From Candidatus Melainabacteria bacterium (GTDB lineage: Bacteria > Actinomycetota > Actinomycetes > Mycobacteriales > Pseudonocardiaceae): a stretch of DNA of 6,505 nt. Below are positions 1 through 4,896 of this stretch, one piece after another; within the stretch, counting starts at the first letter, position 1, and each line of letters opens with the position of its first letter. The notes beneath the pieces were generated by a model. That model was not told the origin of the DNA and did no database searches. It saw only the letters and a list, made by a program, of their open reading frames with translations. Position numbers and translations under genes: made by a program. The stretch covers positions 1 through 6,505 of the forward strand of contig CAJCJE010000945.1 of assembly GCA_903970565.1 (NCBI GenBank), in the 5' to 3' direction.

Positions 1-338
1 TCGGCATGGCCGCGCTGGTCGAGGTGCACACCGCCGAGGAGGCCGACCGCGCGCTGGAGGCCGGCGCGAGCGTGATCGGCATCAACGCCCGCAACCTACA
101 GACCCTCGACGTCGACCGCGAGGTCTTCGGCCGGCTTGCCCCAGGGCTGCCGTTCGAGACCCTCAAGATCGCCGAGTCGGGTGTGCGTGGGCCGGCCGAT
201 CTGATGACCTACGCCGGCTACGGCGCCGACGCGGTGCTCGTCGGCGAGGGCCTGGTCACCAGTGGTGATCCGAAGACCGCGGTGGTCCAACTGGTCACCG
301 CCGGTTCGCACCCCGCCTGCCCCCGGCCCACTCGGTGA
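1..338 (+). CDS. trpC: Indole-3-glycerol-phosphate synthase, C-terminal part (5' end outside window)
   Basis: Cytoplasmic enzyme of tryptophan synthesis that closes and decarboxylates 1-(2-carboxyphenylamino)-1-deoxyribulose 5-phosphate to indole-3-glycerol phosphate. The window shows the last 111 residues, about two fifths of a usual 260-270 residue protein, read in the frame starting at base 3. Family landmarks of the late strands of the beta/alpha barrel are present in order: LVEVH with the conserved Glu, INARNL with the substrate-binding Asn, IAESGV with the Glu-Ser pair, and [11 protein letters not shown] forming the phosphate-binding end. The last 10 or so residues (HPACPRPTR) are a variable tail. 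The TGA stop at 336-338 overlaps the GTG start of trpB, so the two are one transcript and probably translationally coupled. Identification is secure; the start and any upstream regulation lie outside the window. Confidence 0.96.
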   Translation, partial: GMAALVEVHTAEEADRALEAGASVIGINARNLQTLDVDREVFGRLAPGLPFETLKIAESGVRGPADLMTYAGYGADAVLVGEGLVTSGDPKTAVVQLVTAGSHPACPRPTR

Positions 339-1603
339 CCGAGCAGGCCGGCGAGTCGGACCCCACCGCTCAGCAGCCGGACGAGCACGACCCGGACGCG
401 CGCGGCTACTTCGGCGACTACGGCGGCCGGTTCATGCCGGAGGCGTTGATCGCCGCCATCGACGAACTCTCCGCCGAGTACGACAAGGCCCGGATCGACC
501 CGGATTTCCTCGGTGAGTTCAACCGGCTGCTGCGCGACTACGCCGGCCGGCCCTCCCTGCTGACCGAGGCCAAGCGGTTCAGCCGGCACGCGGGCGGGGC
601 GCGGATCTTCCTCAAGCGGGAGGATCTCAACCACACCGGTTCGCACAAGATCAACAATGTTTTGGGGCAGGGCCTGCTCACCAAGCGGATGGGCAAGGCC
701 AGGGTCATCGCGGAGACCGGCGCCGGCCAGCACGGCGTCGCCACCGCGACCATCGCCGCGATGATGGGCCTGGACTGCACCATCTACATGGGCGAGGTCG
801 ACACCGAGCGGCAGTCGCTGAACGTGGCCAGGATGCGGCTGCTCGGCGCCGAGGTCATCCCGGTGAAGTCCGGCTCGCGCACGCTCAAGGACGCCATCAA
901 CGAGGCGCTGCGCGACTGGGTGACCAATGTGGACTCCACGCACTACGTGCTCGGCACGGCAGCCGGCGCGCACCCGTTCCCGCTGATCGTGCGCAACTTC
1001 CACAAGATCATCGGGATCGAGGCCCGCGCCCAGATCCTCGATCAGGCCGGCCGGCTGCCGGACGCGGTCGCGGCCTGCGTCGGCGGCGGCTCCAACGCCA
1101 TCGGCATCTTCTACGGTTTCATCGACGATCCCGCCGTCAGGCTCTACGGCTTCGAGCCGGGTGGCAAGGGCATCGAGACCGGTGAACACGGTGCCGCTCT
1201 CGGCGAGGGCACCCCCGGTCTGCTGCACGGCTCCCGGTCCTACCTGTTGCAGGACGAGGACGGCCAGATCGCCGAGGCGTACTCGATCTCGGCCGGCCTG
1301 GACTATCCGGGCGTCGGACCGGAGCACTCCCAGCTCAAGGACAGCGGCCGGGCCGAGTACCGCTCGATCACCGACGCCGAGGCGATGGATGCGTTCGCGC
1401 TGCTGTCGCGGACCGAGGGCATCATCCCGGCCATCGAGTCCTCGCACGCGCTGGCTGGCGCCATCAAACTCGGTACGGAACTCGGCGAGGACGGTCTGAT
1501 CGTGGTCAGTCTCTCCGGGCGCGGCGACAAGGACATGGGCACCGCGACGGAGTGGTTCAACCTCAACAGCCCCGACGCGGCGGCCAGTCGGAAGGACTCC
1601 TGA
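335..1603 (+). CDS. trpB: Tryptophan synthase beta chain
   Basis: PLP-dependent subunit that condenses indole with L-serine to give tryptophan, acting in the alpha2-beta2 complex with TrpA. The 422-residue product is of normal length apart from a hydrophilic N-terminal extension of about 22 residues before the conserved [13 protein letters not shown]. Visible landmarks are HTGSHKINN with the Schiff-base lysine K105, ETGAGQHG (126 region) with the catalytic Glu127, the phosphate-cradling GGGSNA at 250-255, the [11 protein letters not shown] loop near 321-331, the PAIESSHA segment with Glu368, and SLSGRGDKD (392-400) with the Ser that contacts the PLP ring nitrogen. No key residue is missing. 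The GTG at 335 is the only usable start upstream of the conserved region. It has no purine-rich ribosome binding site and is nested in the trpC stop codon, which points to reinitiation by ribosomes finishing trpC. The stop overlaps the trpA start. Confidence 0.98.
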   Translation: MTEQAGESDPTAQQPDEHDPDARGYFGDYGGRFMPEALIAAIDELSAEYDKARIDPDFLGEFNRLLRDYAGRPSLLTEAKRFSRHAGGARIFLKREDLNHTGSHKINNVLGQGLLTKRMGKARVIAETGAGQHGVATATIAAMMGLDCTIYMGEVDTERQSLNVARMRLLGAEVIPVKSGSRTLKDAINEALRDWVTNVDSTHYVLGTAAGAHPFPLIVRNFHKIIGIEARAQILDQAGRLPDAVAACVGGGSNAIGIFYGFIDDPAVRLYGFEPGGKGIETGEHGAALGEGTPGLLHGSRSYLLQDEDGQIAEAYSISAGLDYPGVGPEHSQLKDSGRAEYRSITDAEAMDAFALLSRTEGIIPAIESSHALAGAIKLGTELGEDGLIVVSLSGRGDKDMGTATEWFNLNSPDAAASRKDS

Positions 1604-2403
1604 TGACCGACGGGTTGGCCGATTTCCTCAAGGGGACCAAGGCCGAGGGCCGGGCCGCGCTGGCCGGCTACCTGCCGGCCGGTTACCCGAGCATCGAGGG
1701 CTCCCGCGAGGCGTTCGCCGCGCTCATCGACGGCGGCTGCGACATCCTGGAGATCGGTGTTCCCTTCTCCGACCCGGTGCTGGACGGCCCGACCATCCAG
1801 GCTGCCTCCGGCACCGCCCTGAGCACCGGTTTCCGGCTGCGCGACCTGTTCGGCCTGGTCGAATCCGTTTCCTCGGCCGGTGGCCGGGCGGTCGTGATGA
1901 CCTACTGGAACCCGGTGTACGCCTACGGCGTCGACCGCTTCGCCCGCGACCTCGCCGCCGCCGGCGGCCTCGGCGTCATCACCCCGGACCTGGTCCCGGA
2001 CGAGGCCGACGACTGGCTGGCCACCTCCACCGAGCACAACCTGGACCGGATCTTCCTGCTCGCGCCCTCCTCCACCGAGGAGCGGATCGTCAGCACCCTG
2101 GACGTCAGCAGCGGTTTCGTCTACGCCACCTCGGTGATGGGCGTCACCGGCGCCCGCGACGCGGTGAGCAGCGCCGCTCCGACCCTGGTCAGCCGCATCC
2201 GCGAACACACCAGCGACCTCGCCGTCGGCGTCGGCCTCGGCATCCGCTCCGGCGCCCAGGCCGCCGAAACGGCCTCGTTCGCCGACGTGGTCATCGTCGG
2301 CTCCGCCTTCGTCTCCAAGGTCGCCGACGGCCTGCCCGCGCTCACGGCGCTGGCTTCGGAACTGGCCGACGGCGTCCGCACGAGTCCCGCACCGGTTGCC
2401 TGA
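1603..2403 (+). CDS. trpA: Tryptophan synthase alpha chain
   Basis: Cleaves indole-3-glycerol phosphate to glyceraldehyde 3-phosphate and indole, which is channelled to TrpB. The 266-residue protein is a full-length TIM barrel. Catalytic Glu50 lies in LEIGVPFSDP and catalytic Asp61 in the following VLDGP, the actinobacterial form of the usual ADGP. YWNPVYAYG (101-109), ITPDLVPDEA (126-135), the mobile loop SVMGVTGARD (177-186) and the phosphate-binding GVGLGI (209-214) and VGSAFV (232-237) follow in order. I chose the ATG at 1603 rather than an in-frame start 51 bases upstream because it has an AGGA at 1593-1596 six bases away, matches the family N-terminus (DFLKGTKAEGRAAL) and gives the TGATG overlap with the trpB stop. 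It appears to be the last trp gene here, as a gap of about 155 bases follows. Confidence 0.98.
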   Translation: MTDGLADFLKGTKAEGRAALAGYLPAGYPSIEGSREAFAALIDGGCDILEIGVPFSDPVLDGPTIQAASGTALSTGFRLRDLFGLVESVSSAGGRAVVMTYWNPVYAYGVDRFARDLAAAGGLGVITPDLVPDEADDWLATSTEHNLDRIFLLAPSSTEERIVSTLDVSSGFVYATSVMGVTGARDAVSSAAPTLVSRIREHTSDLAVGVGLGIRSGAQAAETASFADVVIVGSAFVSKVADGLPALTALASELADGVRTSPAPVA

Positions 2404-2559
2404 TCCCGGACACGAAGGAGCCCCAGGCAGCGTCAGCGTTACGTGTCCTTGCACGCCCTCGAAACCGCGAGCACGACGAGTGATCTCGGGTAACTGCCAA
2501 TGGGGGACCGGTTCGGGCGGCTGACGACAGCATGACCGGTGCCCGTTACGGTGGGTGCC

Positions 2560-3609
2560 GTGATTGCAGTCGCCGGCCTCGCGCATTCCTACATTCCCAG
2601 TCCTGATCAGGGAGTCTGGCAGCTGGGGCCGATTCCGATCCGGGCCTATGCGCTGTGCGTCGTTGTCGGCATCCTGGTTGCGATCTTCTGGGGCGCGCGA
2701 CGGTACCGGGCGCGCGGTGGTGCGCCTGGCGTGGTTACCGACATCGCGGTCTGGGCGGTGCCTTTCGGTCTCGTCGGCGGCCGGGCCTATCACGTGGCCA
2801 CCGATGCCTGGCGATACTTCGGCCGAGGCGGCAATCCGCTCGGCGCGTTGGAGATCTGGGACGGTGGCCTCGGCATTCCCGGCGCCATCGCGCTCGGCGG
2901 CCTCGGGGCCTGGATCGCCTGCCGGCGCCGAGGCGTGCCGCTGCCCTTCGCCGCCGACGCGCTCGCGCCGGCAATCGTTGTCGCGCAGGCGATCGGCCGT
3001 ATCGGCAACTACGCGAACCAGGAACTCTACGGCGGCCCGACCACGTTGCCCTGGGGCCTGGAGATCTTCACCAGGGTCGATCCGAGCACCGGCGCGCTGG
3101 ACAACCTCGGCGGGGTCGCGCTCAGCCACGCCGATCCGCAGATCGTCCAGCCGACCTTCCTCTACGAGTTGATCTGGGACCTGCTCATCGCGCTGGTCGT
3201 GGTGATCGTCGACCGCGGACTGCGACTGGGCCACGGCCGCGCCTTCGCGCTCTACGTCGCCGGCTACGCCTTCGGCCGGTTCTGGATCGAGCTGCTGCGC
3301 ACCGACCCGGCGACTCACCTGTTCGGGGTCCGGATCAACGTCTGGGTCATGGTGCTGCTGTTCGTCGGCGGCGTCCTCTACTATCTGCGCGCGGCGAACC
3401 GAGGCCCCCGCGAGGACCCGAACACCTTCCCCGACGCGCCGAAACCGACCGCCGTCGGTGATCCCGTGACCGGCGATCCCGTGACCGATGAGATTCTGGC
3501 CACGGAAATTCCGACCTCAGGCGGTGTTTCACCATTGACCGAGACACAACGATCCACTGTGGACGAGACGGTGAACCTGTCGACGCCACCTGCCCAGCCC
3601 AAGCCCTAG
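2560..3609 (+). CDS. lgt: Phosphatidylglycerol--prolipoprotein diacylglyceryl transferase
   Basis: Integral inner-membrane enzyme that moves the diacylglyceryl group of phosphatidylglycerol onto the lipobox cysteine of prolipoproteins, the first step of lipoprotein maturation. From this start the protein has 349 residues. About seven hydrophobic segments are visible near residues 31-47, 59-79, 103-122, 128-145, 200-218, 227-245 and 258-276. Signature GRIGNYANQELYG spans 146-158; the PTFLYE motif is at 198-203; Tyr236, Arg240 and Glu244 keep the spacing of E. coli Tyr235, Arg239 and Glu243. The E. coli HGG loop is replaced by GGLGIPGA (102-109), as I remember for actinobacterial enzymes generally. 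Residues after about 276 form a polar Pro/Thr-rich tail. The start is uncertain: GTG 2560 has GGTGGG (2550-2555) four bases upstream, while in-frame GTGs at 2539 and 2551 lack a ribosome binding site and would add 7 or 3 residues. The gap after trpA shows no clear promoter or terminator. Confidence 0.95.
   Translation: MIAVAGLAHSYIPSPDQGVWQLGPIPIRAYALCVVVGILVAIFWGARRYRARGGAPGVVTDIAVWAVPFGLVGGRAYHVATDAWRYFGRGGNPLGALEIWDGGLGIPGAIALGGLGAWIACRRRGVPLPFAADALAPAIVVAQAIGRIGNYANQELYGGPTTLPWGLEIFTRVDPSTGALDNLGGVALSHADPQIVQPTFLYELIWDLLIALVVVIVDRGLRLGHGRAFALYVAGYAFGRFWIELLRTDPATHLFGVRINVWVMVLLFVGGVLYYLRAANRGPREDPNTFPDAPKPTAVGDPVTGDPVTDEILATEIPTSGGVSPLTETQRSTVDETVNLSTPPAQPKP
3460..3489 (+). repeat. Two tandem 15-bp units in the lgt tail
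   Basis: Two adjacent 15-base units share 13 identical bases (GATCCCGTGACCG in both) and encode the repeated pentapeptide GDPVT in the polar C-terminal tail of Lgt. The unit is in frame, so it lengthens or shortens the tail without breaking the gene. It looks like a simple slippage duplication in a part of the protein under little constraint. Confidence 0.7.
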
Positions 3610-3632
3610 CGCCCGCCCAGCGGGGTCGAGCC

Positions 3633-3851
3633 TCACCCCAGCGACCTCAGTGGGTGGTAGCCGTGGACGAGCGCGAGGATTTCGGATTCCGGGGGCATAC
3701 CGTGCTCATCCAGCTTGCTCGCCCCGCCGTGCCTGGCGAGCTTGCGCTGCCCCGACCACGCGGTTGGCGCGATGCCGAGTACGGGAAAGGGGAGCGTCGC
3801 GTTCTCGTCCGTGATCATCTGACCTCCCGCCGGTAATCCCGCCCGATTCAT
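3633..3851 (-). CDS. Small hypothetical protein, 72 aa (61 aa from the inner start)
   Basis: I do not recognise this protein. The frame starts at an ATG at 3851 that overlaps the stop of the frame upstream in an ATGA junction. An inner ATG at 3818 is preceded by GGGAGG four bases away and may be the true start, giving 61 residues. From that ATG the codons look genuinely coding for a GC-rich genome: roughly two thirds G/C at first positions, half at second and close to nine tenths at third, counted by eye. The opposite-strand frame over the same bases is clearly less biased. The product is soluble-looking, with no signal peptide or membrane segment; landmarks are PFPVLGIAP, a single Trp followed by SGQRKLARHGG, and a C-terminal LALVHGYHPL. 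It converges on lgt, with only 23 bases between the two stop codons. It could be an intact small gene or the last piece of a decayed larger one. Confidence 0.4.
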   Translation of the reverse strand: MNRAGLPAGGQMITDENATLPFPVLGIAPTAWSGQRKLARHGGASKLDEHGMPPESEILALVHGYHPLRSLG

Positions 3852-4015
3852 GACGCCAACGGCTTCGGTCTCGTGAATTCGACAGCAGGCGCGCGTGCCT
3901 GAGGGTTGTTCTTGTAGACCGTATCGGAGGTCAGGCCGAATTCGGTGAGCAGGGAACTGGTCAGGACTCCTCCGTTTTCGGCACCAGCAGTCGTACCCGA
4001 CCGAAGCCGGGGCAT
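3848..4015 (-). pseudogene. Short reading frame upstream of the 72-aa ORF, possibly start-damaged
   Basis: A 55-codon frame opens at an ATG at 4015 and ends in a TGA that overlaps the next ATG (ATGA). The first 17 or so codons look non-coding. The part after about 3970 is better biased and reads LTSSLLTEFGLTSDTVY followed by a Pro/Ala-rich end. A strong GGAGGAG (3967-3973, minus sense) sits directly before a CTG at 3964, and that CTG overlaps the TGA of a third frame (CTGA). One base change would turn this into a normal ATGA start with a good ribosome binding site. I infer that the original gene began there and has lost its start, or uses CTG. LLTEFGLTSDTVY faintly resembles the start of actinobacterial helix-turn-helix regulators, but that is too weak to name a function. 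Confidence 0.27.
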
Positions 4016-4565
4016 GGAATGCCGACTCTCGGCCGTATTCCGGCACGGACCGAACAGAGGGAGTCCACGACCAACGAAGCGGTCAGGTTGCCGGAGTCAC
4101 CCGCGCAAGCCAGGCCACGGAACCTGGCGGAGTCAGACCGTGCCGGGCCGGCCGGGTAGCTCTCGCTGCGGTTTCCGTGCGTTCACCAACCATGCCCGGA
4201 TCGTCGGCGTCCGACAGGCGTACCCGACCCCGGATGTCCCCGATCCCGGTGTCGGATGCGCCCACCCAGACGATGTGTCGAGCCATCACTGGCGTGTTAC
4301 CGCCGAACACCGTTACCGTCTTCGAGAACGCCGACCAGCGCTGGCACGGTGCCCGCCGGACCAGCGAGGGCACAACCCGCGCTGGTCCGGCCACCCACAC
4401 CGTGTCGACCAGGGTAAACAACCCGACAACGGCACGGTAACCGGGTGCGGCGGAGGTGCGCGTGCGACGAGGGTCCTCGCCGGGCGGGCCGGTGCGATGG
4501 ATCGGCTGGACACCGCCGGCCGCCGCAGCGTCGGCCCGGCACGCTGGCGGGAGGTCACCAAGAGG
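3961..4565 (-). pseudogene. Traces of a decayed minus-strand gene in two frames
   Basis: On the minus strand one frame is open from 4565 to a TGA at 4083-4085 (160 codons). Its best-biased part reads LFTLVDTVWVAG through ARHIVWVGASDTGIGD. A second frame is open from 4182 to the TGA at 3961-3963; it contains FRGLACAGDSGNLTASLVVD and ends RLLVPKTEES, with mostly G/C third positions but no ATG or GTG near its beginning. The two overlap, so one continuous gene interrupted by a single-base frameshift near 4185 would explain both. The end of the second frame overlaps the ribosome binding site of the next short frame, as in an operon. I do not recognise the family. Long open frames arise by chance in such DNA, and part of the first frame lies inside the inverted repeat at 4300-4453, so this is a weak call. 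Confidence 0.22.
4300..4453. repeat. 154-base imperfect inverted repeat with strong inner hairpin
   Basis: The inner stem pairs GCCGGACCAGCG (4355-4366) perfectly with CGCTGGTCCGGC (4380-4391). Inside it, GGG (4368-4370) pairs with CCC (4376-4378) around a CACAA loop. Moving out, CACGGTG (4345-4351) pairs with CACCGTG (4398-4404) and CTGG (4341-4344) with CCAG (4409-4412). After an unpaired 21 by 21 base bubble, GTTACCGT (4312-4319) pairs with ACGGTAAC (4434-4441), and CCGCCG (4300-4305) with CGGCGG (4448-4453). In total about 43 base pairs are arranged symmetrically. There is no T-run, so it is not an ordinary terminator. It could be a small non-autonomous mobile element, a structured RNA, or a recombination or binding site; the sequence does not decide. 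Confidence 0.6.
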
Positions 4566-4746
4566 TCACTGTTCGCTGGAAAGACGCTGGTCGGCACCGG
4601 TTCTCAGCTTCTCGCGCTGGTCGCCCGACCAAGTGGAACGGCCCTGTCGGCGGCCTCATGAACCGAGCGGACGAGCCGGTCTTCGGTATACTTAGCAAGA
4701 CGAACCGTTCCCACCGCTTATCGGCTAAGTCGCACCAGATGCTCAA
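4566..4746 (-). pseudogene. Decayed N-terminal fragment of an IS5-type (DUF4096-like) transposase
   Basis: Minus-strand translation gives DLADKRWERFVLLSIPKTGS, close to the start of DUF4096-type transposase N-termini of the DL(T/S)D..W..(I/L)EPLLPPPKTGG type as I know them. About 26 codons further on, in another frame, comes KLRTGADQRL, which fits the family's LLRTG..WRLLP segment, and then an in-frame TGA at 4566-4568. The spacing between the two pieces is close to the family's, so a frameshift and a stop codon in an old insertion sequence explain them. Codons here are less GC-biased than in the neighbouring genes (TTA, CTA and ATA occur). I could not find the catalytic DDE part downstream, nor terminal inverted repeats or target duplications, so only a scrap remains. 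The assignment rests on short motifs only. Confidence 0.4.
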
Positions 4747-4771
4747 GTCGTTACCCAGAGATGGCCTGGAT

Positions 4772-4817
4772 CACGATTTCGTGGGTGTACGAATGTTTCG
4801 TGACTGTTAGAGTCACG
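4772..4817. promoter_or_regulatory. Cluster of three dyads upstream of gltB (candidate operators)
   Basis: Three palindromic sites lie side by side: CACGA-TT-TCGTG (4772-4783), ACGAA-TGT-TTCGT (4789-4801) and CGTGACT-GTTAG-AGTCACG (4799-4817). The first two share TTTCGTG, repeated at 4777 and 4796 with a 19-base period, close to two helical turns. The last is a perfect 7-bp dyad and overlaps the best -10 candidate, a typical place for a repressor. No clear GlnR box (GTnAC-n6-GAAAC) or AmtR site is visible. The regulator is unknown; nitrogen or amino-acid control would fit the downstream gene. Confidence 0.45.
4805..4813 (+). promoter_or_regulatory. Candidate extended -10 element of the gltB promoter
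   Basis: TGTTAGAGT matches the extended -10 pattern TGnTAnnnT, with TAGAGT agreeing with TATAAT at four of six bases. It is the centre of the 4799-4817 dyad. No convincing -35 is seen 17-18 bases upstream, as expected if the extended TG compensates. Transcription would begin near 4820, leaving a leader of about 77 bases before the gltB start. AATAAT at 4820-4825 is an alternative -10 but has no -35 either. Confidence 0.35.
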
Positions 4818-4883
4818 TCAATAATGCGGGCCATCGTCGCCCCGCGCGCGCAAGTTGCCTTGAACGTAACGCGAGGACGACGA

Positions 4884-4890
4884 GGGAGGT
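4884..4890 (+). promoter_or_regulatory. Strong ribosome binding site of gltB
   Basis: GGGAGGT is nearly a full complement of the 16S rRNA 3' end and stands six bases before GTG 4897. It fixes that codon as the gltB start even though the conserved protein only begins about 36 codons later. Confidence 0.85.
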
Positions 4891-4896
4891 CCAGCT

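Noticed and set aside
218..1447. Open frame of 409 codons on the minus strand opposite trpC and trpB
   Set aside because: Same reason: antisense shadow of GC-rich coding sequence, with no recognisable motif.
2404..2538. Promoter or terminator in the trpA-lgt gap
   Set aside because: TTGCAC at 2449-2454 has no acceptable -10 at the right distance, and the only dyads are four base pairs long without a T-run.
1303..3318. Open frame of 671 codons on the minus strand across trpB, trpA and lgt
   Set aside because: It runs opposite to three well-supported genes, has a low-complexity Gly/Ala/Arg/Asp composition and resembles no family; it is the mirror of GC-rich codon bias.
3622..3639. GGGGT/ACCCC dyad between lgt and the convergent small ORF as a terminator
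   Set aside because: Only five base pairs, an eight-base loop and no T-run; too weak to call although the position would suit a shared terminator.
4109..4128. GCCAGG/CCTGGC hairpin
   Set aside because: Six base pairs with an eight-base loop is expected by chance in DNA of this composition, and nothing nearby gives it a role.
4300..4453. Integron attC site as an explanation for the inverted repeat
   Set aside because: The outer arms read GTTACCG rather than the GTTRRRY core, and no integron integrase or cassette-like genes are nearby.
3945..4661. Plus-strand frame of 238 codons in the lgt-gltB gap
   Set aside because: Arg/Pro/Gly-rich product without motifs, poor third-position bias compared with the minus strand, and it runs through the inverted repeat and the transposase-like scrap.
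4799..4817. GlnR binding box at the gltB dyad
   Set aside because: GTGAC is followed after six bases by AGTCAC, not the GAAAC half-site, and no second pair of half-sites is present.
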